Under the pieces are notes generated by a model. It was not told where the DNA came from. It searched no databases and saw nothing but the letters and a program-made list of their open reading frames with translations. Positions 27,567-37,057 of a DNA stretch of 45,784 nt are shown here, piece after piece; position 1 is the stretch's first letter, and every line of letters begins with the position of its first letter. A program made the position numbers and the translations under genes. Source of the stretch: Bradyrhizobiaceae bacterium. GTDB taxonomy: Bacteria; Pseudomonadota; Alphaproteobacteria; Rhizobiales; Xanthobacteraceae. Where the stretch lies: assembly GCA_947479905.1 (NCBI GenBank), contig CANKBJ010000010.1, positions 1-45,784 on the forward strand, read 5' to 3'.

Positions 27567-29783
27567 TTATTTGCTGTCCAGCGCGAAGACCCCGTTCCAG
27601 TCGCTCGGCGGCGCATCCTTTTGAAAGCTGCCGATGCGCACGGAATAGATATCGAACAGCCGATTGAGCGCGAAACCCTCGCCGGCGGCGCGGCAACGGA
27701 CGATGGCCTCGCCGGCACCGGCGAAATCCTGACGCCGGTATAGAGCAAGCATCTCGTTGAACAGCCCTTCCATGCGCTGAAAACTTTCGCTCTGTGCGAC
27801 GTCCTCGCGGCCAAGGATCGTATAGATCGTTTCCGGTTCGGTTTTTCCCTTCACCGTGATGTAATCGAGTTCCAGCAGCGCGAATTTTCCGCGCGCCGCC
27901 TGCGCCGTCTTCGAACCGATGATGATCGGGACGTCATAGGATTTGGTTTGTCCCTCCAGCCGCGACGCCAGATTGACGCAGTCGCCCAGCACCGAATAAT
28001 TGAAACGCAGGTTGGAGCCCATATTGCCGACGACGCAGCGCCCGCTATTGAGGCCGACCCCAATCTTGAAGGGAATAAAGCGCTGACCGGCCGACACGGC
28101 TTCTTTTTTCCGTTGCTCATTGAGCAGATCGACCCGCGCCAACATTTCCAGCGCGGCGGCGCAGGCATTGAGCTCATGGACGGGATCGTGCAGCGGCGCG
28201 CTCCAGAAAGCCATGATGGCGTCGCCGATATATTTGTCGATGGTGCCGTTTTTTTCGACGATGGCATTGGTCATCGGCGTGAGAAAATTATTCATCAAGG
28301 CCGTCAGGCCCTGCGGGTCGTCCTTGTAGAGTTCGGAAATCGACGTGAATCCGCGCACGTCGCTGAACATGATAGTCATGTTGCGGTCTTCGCCGCCGAG
28401 CACCAACGTCTCGTGACTATGCGCCAGTTTGTCGACCAGCGACGGCGACAGATATTGACCGAAGGCGGACCGGATGCGTTTGCGCTGCAATTGTTCGCGA
28501 AAATAGTTGATGAAAATCAGCGTCAGATAGATCAGAAAAGTCGCCATAAACGGAAATGTGGCGTCGAGCAAAACAAGATGCTGGGTGTAGAAATACCACG
28601 AGCCGGCCGCTAATCCTGCGGTCACCAGAGCGCCCAGGCCCAGCATCATCGACGCGCCGAGGATCGGCCCGACGGCGATGATTGTCAGCCCGAGCAACAC
28701 CGTGGCGGCAAGCTCCGCGCCGATCGCATAATTCGGATAGACCAGCATCGATTTGGTCAGGACGTTTTCGAGCACCTGCGCATGCACCTCGACGCCCGAC
28801 ATCGCCGGATCGATCGGCGTCGCCTTGATGTCGCGCAGTCCGACCGACGACGTGCCGATCAGCACCAGCTTGCGGCCGATGCGCCCCGGTGCAACGCGAT
28901 CTTCCAGAACATCCTTGGCCGACACGTAACGGTTCTGGTCGTAACGCGCGTAGTGAACCCAGAGCTGGGCGTTGCGGTCGGTCGGCAATTCAAGCCCTGG
29001 AATGGCGACACTGTTGACGCCGGCCGCGTTGGTCTTGATCCGGATCGCGCCGGCGCCGGTGGCCACCCGCAGCATTTCCAGGCTGATGGCCGGCACCAAC
29101 GCATCCTGCGCCATCATCACCATCGGCACCCGGCGGACGATGCCGTCCGGCTCGGACTGGATGGTCACCATGCCGCGTCCGGCGGCGGCCTGTTCGAGCG
29201 GCGCAACGTTGTTGATCACGCCGGGAAAGGTGATGAGAAAGCGGCGCGGATCGGGCCCCATCATGGCAAAGCCCACGCCCGGCGGCCGCGTCGCGGACGG
29301 CGGTGACGGCAGATGGAAACCGGACTCGCCGATCACCACCCGCGTGCGGCGCATGGCGTCGGCGAGAACGTCATCGTTGCTCGGCAGCTTCATGAGCTGG
29401 GCGCGCGTGTCGGCGTCCAGATTGCGGAAGCTGTCCGCCGCCACCGCGGGTGACATCCGGTCCGGTTCGGCGAAGATGATGTCGAATGCGATCGTCGCGC
29501 TTCCGAGCCTGGTCAGCTTGGTCACCAGATCAGCCAGCAGCGTGCGCGGCCATGGCCATTGGCCATAGGCCTTCAGGCTGGCCTCATCGATATCGACAAT
29601 GACGGCCGGCTGCACGGTCGCCTGGCGCGGCTTCATCGCCTGATAGAAATCGAAAGTGCGAACGCGCATCGATTCGAGCGGCGCCGGGTTGCCGATGCGC
29701 AAGCCCACCAGCGCGGCAAGCAAGAACAGGCAGACCAGCCGGCCAAGGCCGAAACTCTTCGCGAAGCGCTTAATTCTGTTCAT
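27567..29783 (-). CDS. CHASE2 domain adenylate/guanylate cyclase
   Basis: A 738-residue membrane protein. A signal-anchor helix (12-30) is followed by a periplasmic CHASE2 sensor domain (about 35-345, including WPWPR and FDIIFAEPDRM), three helices (about 355-427), and a class III nucleotide cyclase domain (about 462-640). The metal-binding aspartates D475 (FSDVRGF) and D521 (KYIGDAIMAFW) are present, so it should be active in making cAMP or cGMP. The gene starts 37 bp after the HlyD-type adaptor gene and reads in the same direction, which suggests cotranscription with the type I secretion genes. Such an arrangement could link envelope signals to a second messenger. Confidence 0.93.
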   Translation of the reverse strand: MNRIKRFAKSFGLGRLVCLFLLAALVGLRIGNPAPLESMRVRTFDFYQAMKPRQATVQPAVIVDIDEASLKAYGQWPWPRTLLADLVTKLTRLGSATIAFDIIFAEPDRMSPAVAADSFRNLDADTRAQLMKLPSNDDVLADAMRRTRVVIGESGFHLPSPPSATRPPGVGFAMMGPDPRRFLITFPGVINNVAPLEQAAAGRGMVTIQSEPDGIVRRVPMVMMAQDALVPAISLEMLRVATGAGAIRIKTNAAGVNSVAIPGLELPTDRNAQLWVHYARYDQNRYVSAKDVLEDRVAPGRIGRKLVLIGTSSVGLRDIKATPIDPAMSGVEVHAQVLENVLTKSMLVYPNYAIGAELAATVLLGLTIIAVGPILGASMMLGLGALVTAGLAAGSWYFYTQHLVLLDATFPFMATFLIYLTLIFINYFREQLQRKRIRSAFGQYLSPSLVDKLAHSHETLVLGGEDRNMTIMFSDVRGFTSISELYKDDPQGLTALMNNFLTPMTNAIVEKNGTIDKYIGDAIMAFWSAPLHDPVHELNACAAALEMLARVDLLNEQRKKEAVSAGQRFIPFKIGVGLNSGRCVVGNMGSNLRFNYSVLGDCVNLASRLEGQTKSYDVPIIIGSKTAQAARGKFALLELDYITVKGKTEPETIYTILGREDVAQSESFQRMEGLFNEMLALYRRQDFAGAGEAIVRCRAAGEGFALNRLFDIYSVRIGSFQKDAPPSDWNGVFALDSK

Positions 29784-29820
29784 GATGGCGCGCGGTCCGG
29801 AACGTGTTCATGACGGATGG

Positions 29821-31185
29821 TCACCTTTCACGAAACGCCCGCATGAACTGATCGCGTAGCGGCTTCATCAGATAGGAGATGACCGTGCGATCGCCGGTCT
29901 GCACGAAAGCTTCCACCGGCATTCCCGGCAACAATCGCACATCGCCGAGCAGAGCGACGTTCTCCGGCGGCAGGGCGATGCGGATCGTATAATACGACTG
30001 ACCGGTGCGCTGGTCGGTCGAGGTATCGGCCGATACGCGCGTCACCTTGCCGTCGATCTCCGGCGTCGTGCGGCTATTGAAGGCGGAAAAGCGCAGCACC
30101 GCGAGCTGGCCGATCTGCAACTGATCGATGTCCTGCGGATTGACCTTTGCCTCGACCTGCAATTTGTCGGCGTCGGGCACGATCAACATGATCGGGTCGC
30201 CGGCGGTGATGACGCCGCCGATGGTGTGTACCGTCGACTGGAAGATGGCGCCGGTCCGCGGCGCGCGAATGTCGGTACGGCGAAGCTGATCCTCGGCCGT
30301 CACCTTGCGCTCGACGAATTCGCCGATCTTGCCGTCAATGTCGCGCATTTCCTTGGCGACTTCGCTGCTGAGATTCTGGTCGATCTGGATGATCTGCAGA
30401 TTGATCTCGGCGATCCTGCCCTTGGCCTGCGCCGCCGACGCGACCAGTTGCGCCCGCTCGCCGCCCAGCCGCGCCGCTTCCCGCTCGAGCTGTGTCAGCC
30501 TCGTCAATTGCACCAGGTTCTTGGCATAGAGATCGCGCACGCCGGTCAGTTCACGGTCGATCAGGACGAGTTCCTGGCTCTTGGCGGCTTGCTGCGCCTC
30601 GATGCCGGCGATTTCCTCGTTCGACTGCGCCATGCGTTGCTGCAATTGCGCCTTCTGGCCGGAACGTTCGGTGCGCCGCAGCTCGAACAATTTTCGCTCG
30701 CTGCGCACCGCCGAAACGGCGTCCGGATCGCCGGTCCGCTCCAGAAGCGCGGGCGGAAACGCGATCTCGTCGGCGCCATCGCGCTCGGCTTCGAGACGCG
30801 CCTTGCGGGCGGTCAGTTCGTTGAGGCCCTTGGTGATGATGGCGAGATTGGCGCGCATGACGGTTTCGTCGAGCCGCACCAGAATGTCGCCCGCCTTGAC
30901 GTGATCGCCATCGCGCACGCGCAGTTCGCCGACGATGCCGCCGGTCGGATGCTGCACCTTTTGCACATTTTGATCAACGACGATCGAGCCTTGCGCGATC
31001 AAAGCGCCGGAAATCTGAACCGTCGCCGCCCAGCCGCCGACTCCGCCGCAAAGCAGCAGCAGAATGGCGACGCTGGCGAGAAGATGCCGGCGGATCGACG
31101 CGCGCGATCCGGTCGGCCGCGCGGCGATGCCACCTTTGGCGGATTGCCAGCTGTCAGCGGCAAATTTTTGCGCACGAGCGATCAT
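29821..31185 (-). CDS. Type I secretion periplasmic adaptor (HlyD/PrtE/LapC family)
   Basis: A 454-residue membrane-fusion protein. A cytoplasmic N-terminus and one helix (about 35-55) lead to a lipoyl half-motif (GGIVGELRVRDGDHVKAGDI), a long coiled coil (about 120-290), and a beta-barrel region (IRAPRTGAIFQSTVHTIGGV, then ITAGDPIMLIVP). The C-terminus MPVEAFVQTGDRTVISYLMK followed by PL is typical of type I secretion adaptors. It bridges the ABC exporter and a TolC-like outer channel, which is not in this window. The ATG overlaps the exporter stop (ATGA). Confidence 0.95.
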   Translation of the reverse strand: MIARAQKFAADSWQSAKGGIAARPTGSRASIRRHLLASVAILLLLCGGVGGWAATVQISGALIAQGSIVVDQNVQKVQHPTGGIVGELRVRDGDHVKAGDILVRLDETVMRANLAIITKGLNELTARKARLEAERDGADEIAFPPALLERTGDPDAVSAVRSERKLFELRRTERSGQKAQLQQRMAQSNEEIAGIEAQQAAKSQELVLIDRELTGVRDLYAKNLVQLTRLTQLEREAARLGGERAQLVASAAQAKGRIAEINLQIIQIDQNLSSEVAKEMRDIDGKIGEFVERKVTAEDQLRRTDIRAPRTGAIFQSTVHTIGGVITAGDPIMLIVPDADKLQVEAKVNPQDIDQLQIGQLAVLRFSAFNSRTTPEIDGKVTRVSADTSTDQRTGQSYYTIRIALPPENVALLGDVRLLPGMPVEAFVQTGDRTVISYLMKPLRDQFMRAFRER

Positions 31186-32936
31186 GTGCCACCGCTCCCG
31201 CTTTCCGGCACGATCTTCAACGGCTGCGGCACCGCCGGCCGTTGCAGCACCTTGTTCAGGACTTCCTCCTTCGGCCCGAAGGCCTGAGTCCGCCCGTCCT
31301 TCATCACCAGAATCTGGTCGACGCCGGCAATGGCGCTCGGACGATGCGCCACCACAATGACAATGCCCCGCCGTTCGCGCACGCCGAGGATGGCGCGCGT
31401 CAAGGCGGCGTCGCCATCGGCGTCGAGATGCGAATTCGGCTCATCAAGCACGACGAGGAACGGATCGCGATAGACCGCGCGCGCCAACGCGACCCGCTGC
31501 GCCTGCCCGGCCGACAAGGACGTGCCATATTCGCCGACCGGCGTATCGTAGCCGCGCGGCAGGCCGACGATCATGTCATGAACGTCGACGGCCCTGGCGG
31601 CGGCGATCACCGCATCGTGGTCGGGTTCGGATTCGAAGCGCGCGATATTCTGCGCCACCGTGCCGGTGAGCAGTTCGACATCCTGCGGTAGATAGCCGAT
31701 GTGGCGGCCGAGCACGTCCGGCGACCATTGATCGAGCGCCGCACCGTCGAGCCGGACCTTGCCGCGCAGCGGCTGCCAGACGCCGACGAGCAGGCGGACC
31801 AGCGACGACTTGCCGGAGCCGCTCGGGCCGATAATGCCGAGGCCCTGCCCCGCTTCCAGCTTGAAAGCGACATCGTGCAGCATGACCTTGTTGACGCCGG
31901 GCGGCGCCGCGCTGACGCTCTCGACCGTCAGCCGATGCGACGGCGGATGCAAGGCCATCGGCGGCGCCTGCGCCGGCATCGCCTCCAGCAATTTGCTCAG
32001 GCGCTGCCAGCTTTGCCGGGCGGCGACGAAGCCCTTCCAATGCGCAATCGCCAGATCGACCGGCGCCAGCGCGCGGGCGCTGAGGATCGACCCGGCGATG
32101 ATAATGCCGGCGGTGGCCTGTTGATTGATGACGAGATAGGCGCCGACCGCGAGCACGCCGGATTGCAGCATCATGCGCAGCACCTTGGAGATGGCGCTGA
32201 GCCCGCCGCCGACATCGCTGGTGCGCTGCTGGCTGCTCATATAGTCACGGTTGGCCTTGCCCCAGCGCTCCGCCATGCGGCCGAACATGCCCATGGCGAT
32301 GAGCGCCTCGGCGTTGCGCCGGCTGGCCTCGGCCAGGCTGTTGCGCGCAACGGCGGATTCCATGGCGGCCTTTGACGGCGCCTTGGTCAGTGACTCCGTC
32401 AGCAAGGTCAGCGCGATCAGGACGACCGCGCCGCCGAACGCCGTCAGGCCGATCAGCGGATGAAAGATGAAGCAGATCGCCAGATAAAGCGGAATCCACG
32501 GAAGATCGAACAGCGCGACGGGGCCTAAGCCCGAGAGATAGGAGCGGATGCTGTCGAGATCGCGCAATGGCTGGTTGCCGTCGCCCCGGTCTCCCGCCCG
32601 CAACGGCAGCCGGACCATGGTGTCATAGACCCGGCCGCTGAGCGCCTCGTCCAACGAGCCACCAATGCGGCCCAGGATGCGGCCGCGTATGGCGTCGATC
32701 AGGCCCAAGGCCGCGAACAGGCCGGCGACCAGAATGGTGAGGCCGACAAGCGTCGGCGTCGACCGGCTTGGCAGCACGCGGTCGTACACTTCCAGCATGA
32801 ACATGGCGCCGGAGAGCATCAGGATGTTGCTCATGCCGCTGAGCAGCGCGGTGCCGACAAAGGCGCCACGGCAGGCGGCAAGCGCGGCCGAGAGTTCGGA
32901 ACGAGGCTTAGATTGGTGGGTTTGATTGCGCGGCAT
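31182..32936 (-). CDS. Type I secretion system ABC permease/ATPase (PrtD family)
   Basis: A 584-residue exporter with an N-terminal membrane domain (about 20-300) and C-terminal ATPase. Motifs are Walker A GPSGSGKSS, signature SLSAGQAQRVALARA, Walker B FLVVLDEPNSHLD and the switch VVAHRPSA. There is no C39 peptidase domain, which fits the RTX/LapB-like substrate class with an uncleaved C-terminal signal. The start is 186 bp downstream of the end of the VWA/RTX substrate gene, which is its probable cargo. Confidence 0.95.
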   Translation of the reverse strand: MPRNQTHQSKPRSELSAALAACRGAFVGTALLSGMSNILMLSGAMFMLEVYDRVLPSRSTPTLVGLTILVAGLFAALGLIDAIRGRILGRIGGSLDEALSGRVYDTMVRLPLRAGDRGDGNQPLRDLDSIRSYLSGLGPVALFDLPWIPLYLAICFIFHPLIGLTAFGGAVVLIALTLLTESLTKAPSKAAMESAVARNSLAEASRRNAEALIAMGMFGRMAERWGKANRDYMSSQQRTSDVGGGLSAISKVLRMMLQSGVLAVGAYLVINQQATAGIIIAGSILSARALAPVDLAIAHWKGFVAARQSWQRLSKLLEAMPAQAPPMALHPPSHRLTVESVSAAPPGVNKVMLHDVAFKLEAGQGLGIIGPSGSGKSSLVRLLVGVWQPLRGKVRLDGAALDQWSPDVLGRHIGYLPQDVELLTGTVAQNIARFESEPDHDAVIAAARAVDVHDMIVGLPRGYDTPVGEYGTSLSAGQAQRVALARAVYRDPFLVVLDEPNSHLDADGDAALTRAILGVRERRGIVIVVAHRPSAIAGVDQILVMKDGRTQAFGPKEEVLNKVLQRPAVPQPLKIVPESGSGGT

Positions 32937-32997
32937 CTAATTGCATCCAGCAACGACCAAGCTTCAATCGCGGTGCGGCCGCTTGCATCGTCGTTGT

Positions 32998-33021
32998 AAA
33001 CTGTCTCGTGCGATACAGTTT
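32998..33021. promoter_or_regulatory. Inverted repeat upstream of the type I secretion genes
   Basis: AAACTGT-N10-ACAGTTT is a perfect 7-bp dyad in the 186-bp spacer before the exporter gene, 61 bp from its ATG. It may be an operator or a weak terminator of the substrate gene. There is no additional evidence. Confidence 0.4.
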
Positions 33022-33122
33022 TCTATCGGGCCGCGATTTGTCGCTAGTCGGAAGATTCGGTCAACTCCTCATGCTAATGCGAACGTAATATCCGCTGGTA
33101 CCGATTTGGCACCCGCGATTCC

Positions 33123-36100
33123 TTACGTTTCGAAAACCGGCGGCGGATTTACAGGGTGGAAGATGAAGTCGGCAGCCGACAGGGTTGAAACATTCACGTT
33201 TTGCAAGGTGATGGCGTTCTGATCCGCGTGGACGACGGTATCGTGCGCGCCGCTTTCGTGGGTTACATCTTCCAACAGGAGATCATCGAAGTTGGCAACA
33301 TTAAAGCCGCTCAACATCACTATATCGCCGTCGCCGCGTCCGGAAAAATCAGTGACGACATCGTCGTTCGCGGCGCCGGCATAAGGTCCGAATACAAATG
33401 TGTCGGCGCCTTCGTGGCCGGTGAGCGTGTCGTTCCCGGCGCTCGCCACGATGACGTCCTTGCCGGAACCGCCTTCCAGCAAGCCTTCGGTTTGCGTGAC
33501 CGCGAAAACGAAGGTGAGAGAATTGGTCCCGCCATGGCCGTCATCGACAGCCAAAGTGACCTTCTCGGTTGGTGATCCCAAATTCGGCGTATAGACGATT
33601 CCATCGGCGAGCGCGTCGTTGATATCCGCGAGCGTGCCGTGCCCCGACAGGGCGCCAGTGCCGGAACCAGTTACATTGATGACGTTGCCGCCCGCCAGCC
33701 CCACGAAGCCGTACTCGGCGGTTACCGAACCAGTCAGCATGTCGTTGCCGGCATCGGCATCGGACAGAGTGACGCCTGAGGCGGTGACGGAGAATGGCCC
33801 GAAACTCGCAGCAATTCCACTTGCATCGAACACCGGCGCTTGGTTCGCCGGCGCGCCTTCGCGCAAGGAGACGTCGTCGATACGCCAGTAATCAGTGGGA
33901 TTATAGCCAGCGAATTGCAGGACGGAATCATCGGCGGTCCCGACAACTTCAAACACGTAATGGGTAAACACGTTCGAGGAACGGGCGTCGGTCAGCGACA
34001 AAACCTCCAAACCATTCCAGGTGGCCGAGAAGGAATTATCGGGTTGACCAAAGTCGTTGGCAAAATCGACGTTCCTGAGCCAGAAACTCAACGTGTAATG
34101 CGTATCCTCGGTCGTTGAAATAATCTGGCTGAGTGTCACCGGCTCCGGATCGTTCGAATGGAGCGCCGCGTCATAGTCGCCGCTGTGTTGGGGGCCATCC
34201 GAGCCGCTCTCGTTGCCCGTCGCATTCGCCAACGTCCAGCCAGAAAACTTCTTGGCCCCGGTGCCGTCGAGAAGATTCATCTCGAAACCGCCATTGACGA
34301 CCAGTTCGCCGGGTGGGCGTTGGTCGGCGGGCGTTTCGAGGTGAACGATCGCGTTGGCGACGGTGCTATCGTTGGTTCCGTCACTCACCGTCACGCTGAT
34401 TTCGCGATCGGCGAGGTTGGTGGAGTGGCTGGAAAACCGAACGGCGTTTAAAAGTTCGGCATAAGTCGCGGCATTGGCCTCGCCGGTAATGTTTAGGAAT
34501 AGGCCCGAGGCGCCGCTGGTCACTTGCCATTGCAAACCGCCGAAGGTGTTGAGGGTGTGAGTGACGATATCCCCTGGCTGTGTGGTAAGGCCCGGCAGCG
34601 CACTTTCGTCTATTGAGAACCGTTCGGTCCAACTGGCGGATTCGATGTAATTACCGGGTACGCCGCCGAGATAGTCCAGGCGAATCGAAGCCGACTGCAA
34701 TAAGGCGCTGTCGAAATCCGAAACCACGACATGATCGCTGAAAACCGTGAGCGGCCTATCGTCGTTCGTCACGGTGGATACATACCCGGTGCCTTCTTGC
34801 GTCGAGTCGAGATCGACCGTGGGCAAATAATTGTTCGCGGTCACCGAAACCGTGATATCGGCGCCGGCTTTGTCGCCGTCATTGTCGGTGAGGATATAGT
34901 GGAAGACCTCGTCGGCCGGCGCGACGAGTGAGGCTGGCGGCGTATAGGTCCAGTCGCCGGCGTGGTAATCGGCGCCATCGCCGCCATCGGCAAATGCGAA
35001 TTTGAACGTGCCGCCGAGCGCGGTGGTGACGTTGATCGACGATCCTGGAATTTGCTCATCCGTATTGGGGCCGATCTTTGTGATCCAGCTATAGCCGTCC
35101 CAAATGTAATCGTATCCATCGACCGAGACCGAATAGATGCGACCGCCATCGCCGCCGAAACCGACGGTGGATTCGGTGTCAGTAAAGATATTGTGCGTCG
35201 GCGCGTCTGGAACCGTGCCCTGCAAAGTGGCGTCGAGACCATTGGCATCGGTAAGATTGATCGGCGAGAGTTCGGGGTCTGCCAAAGTCCAGGAAATCGG
35301 CCGCAAATTAGTATCGTCAATGTTTGGGCTGACCCCGATCGCGTAAGCGACGCTGACATGCTCGCCGGCGAGGAACGATTCCCAGGTCGCCGTCGTGACG
35401 GCGTTCGGATCGTCCAATGCCTGGCCGTCAGTCGGTTCGCCGTCGGAAATGAAATAGACCAGCGTTTTATCGGCCTGGGTTGGTCCAGTCTCCCCGCTGC
35501 CCCAGCTGTTCATAACGGTGCTGACGGCGTCGGTATAATTAGTCCCACCGTTAGGTTCTAAACCTCGGATGAAAACGCTTGCGCTCGTCGCGTCGGTCCA
35601 GTGGTTGCCCGTGCCCGGATAGACGTCGGCCCCGCTGGAAAACGTCACAACCATCACCTGATTGACAACCGCATTTTGTGTATGGAGCAGGTTGTCCAGT
35701 GCGCTCTTCGCAAGATCGAGGCGTGAAATCTCGCCCGAATCGGCGATGCCCATGCTGCCGGAAACATCGAGGACAATAACAATGTTGACCGAAGCCAGCG
35801 TCACGGCCCCGGCAACCGCGTTCACATTGACATCCGCAGCGCGCGGGCTGTCGTCCTCAATCTTGACGGTCAGAGTCGTGCAGGTTTCCAGTTCGCCGTC
35901 GGAAACGTTGACCGGGATGCGCAGATTCTTGACGTCCTCGGCCCAGCGGTTGGGATGATCGATCGGCCCTGTGAGCTCGACTGTATATTCGCCGGTATCT
36001 TCGTTGATCGACACGGTGATGATCGGTCGCCCGTCGGCGACGCCATACAGGGTCCCGCAGTCCAGTTCCCAGCAGATGGGATCGCCGTCGGAGCGGAGCG

Positions 36101-36326
36101 CCGGCGTCGGCTCGACCGCGCTCGGAACCGTTGGCGCCGCCGCCGTGACCCAGTCGGCAATAAACACCGGCGCATCGACGACCAACACGTCGGCGCTGTT
36201 CACGACCGGCGCTCTGTCGGGCCTTGGCGCCTCCGCATCGGTCGGCTCGACCGGTTCGTCGGCGAGCCTTTCCGTCGCCGCGCTCAATAGCACGACTGTT
36301 GGCGCGACGACGATCGGCAACGTCAA
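33123..36326 (-). CDS. Large VWA/RTX type I secretion substrate, N-terminally truncated
   Basis: The open frame gives up to 1067 residues. From about residue 74 onward it looks like a surface adhesin: a repeat unit ending DDSP (80-160), a VWA domain with MIDAS DVSGSMG (187-193), VCBS/cadherin-like segments, and a DUF642-like galactose-binding domain (GELVVNGGFEMN). The C-terminus has RTX-type nonapeptides (GGSGKDVIV, SAGNDTLTG) followed by a secretion tail. Residues 1 to about 73 are the antisense of a plus-strand repeat protein and are not homologous to such adhesins. The authentic start and probably a large N-terminal part are missing. It is upstream of the exporter, which supports its being the cargo. 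Expression without its own promoter is doubtful. Confidence 0.85.
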   Translation of the reverse strand: MTLPIVVAPTVVLLSAATERLADEPVEPTDAEAPRPDRAPVVNSADVLVVDAPVFIADWVTAAAPTVPSAVEPTPALRSDGDPICWELDCGTLYGVADGRPIITVSINEDTGEYTVELTGPIDHPNRWAEDVKNLRIPVNVSDGELETCTTLTVKIEDDSPRAADVNVNAVAGAVTLASVNIVIVLDVSGSMGIADSGEISRLDLAKSALDNLLHTQNAVVNQVMVVTFSSGADVYPGTGNHWTDATSASVFIRGLEPNGGTNYTDAVSTVMNSWGSGETGPTQADKTLVYFISDGEPTDGQALDDPNAVTTATWESFLAGEHVSVAYAIGVSPNIDDTNLRPISWTLADPELSPINLTDANGLDATLQGTVPDAPTHNIFTDTESTVGFGGDGGRIYSVSVDGYDYIWDGYSWITKIGPNTDEQIPGSSINVTTALGGTFKFAFADGGDGADYHAGDWTYTPPASLVAPADEVFHYILTDNDGDKAGADITVSVTANNYLPTVDLDSTQEGTGYVSTVTNDDRPLTVFSDHVVVSDFDSALLQSASIRLDYLGGVPGNYIESASWTERFSIDESALPGLTTQPGDIVTHTLNTFGGLQWQVTSGASGLFLNITGEANAATYAELLNAVRFSSHSTNLADREISVTVSDGTNDSTVANAIVHLETPADQRPPGELVVNGGFEMNLLDGTGAKKFSGWTLANATGNESGSDGPQHSGDYDAALHSNDPEPVTLSQIISTTEDTHYTLSFWLRNVDFANDFGQPDNSFSATWNGLEVLSLTDARSSNVFTHYVFEVVGTADDSVLQFAGYNPTDYWRIDDVSLREGAPANQAPVFDASGIAASFGPFSVTASGVTLSDADAGNDMLTGSVTAEYGFVGLAGGNVINVTGSGTGALSGHGTLADINDALADGIVYTPNLGSPTEKVTLAVDDGHGGTNSLTFVFAVTQTEGLLEGGSGKDVIVASAGNDTLTGHEGADTFVFGPYAGAANDDVVTDFSGRGDGDIVMLSGFNVANFDDLLLEDVTHESGAHDTVVHADQNAITLQNVNVSTLSAADFIFHPVNPPPVFET

Positions 36327-37008
36327 TCAGACGTCATCGAATACCGGATCGACTTCCAATACATCAAGCGGCGCCGCCGGACTTGCCGTTGGCGCGCTCT
36401 TGGGCAATGGCGCATCGGCTTCGGTGGGCGCGACCGGTTCGGTCGCCTCCGTCAACGTTGCCTCGCTCGGCAGCACGCTCGGCGCCGGCACCAGCATGGG
36501 CACCATTACGCAAACGTCGACCAACAATAACGCGACGGGTGTCCTCAATACTGGCGGCACCATCACGACCGGCGACATTTCCGGCAAGGGCGCCGGCGTC
36601 TCCATCAGCGCGACCGGCGCCATGGGCTCGGTGTCGCTGTCAAGCAACTCCAGCAACGCGGCGGTCAATACCGTCGGCGCCACTGGCCAGACAACGAGCA
36701 ACACCGGGGCGGTCGGCAATTCGGGCGTCATCACCGCCGGCGCGCTTACCGGCGTCGGCGCCTCGGCCAATATCGGCGCCACCGGTGCGGCCTCGTCCTA
36801 CTCGGTCAGCAGCATCAGCGATACGACCGTCGGCGGCATTCCCGTGGTCGGCAACATCACGCAGACCACAACGAACGTGGTTGGCAGCAACGTGACCAAC
36901 TCCGGCACGATCACACTCGCAACGACCAGCGGCATCGGTGCAGGCGGCAGCGCCGCGATCTCGGCAATGGGCGCAGGCTCGTTTGCCTCGTTCCGCGCTG
37001 TGAAGTGA
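36110..37008 (+). pseudogene. 5'-truncated copy of the repeat-rich exported protein
   Basis: From about 36110 the plus strand encodes around 300 residues of Gly/Ala/Ser/Thr-rich repeats that match the intact neighbour at 37058-38395 up to the shared C-terminus (SGIGAGGSAAISAMGAGSFA, then SFRAVK). The frame is open back to 35971, but that part is the antisense of the VWA gene and holds no signal peptide. The N-terminus and promoter are therefore lost at a head-to-head junction. It retains about 4.5 repeat units against about 6.5 in the intact copy. Confidence 0.75.
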
Positions 37009-37057
37009 TCCGATCCTGGTGAAATTTGAAAAATTATACGACAACAGGGGAATGACG

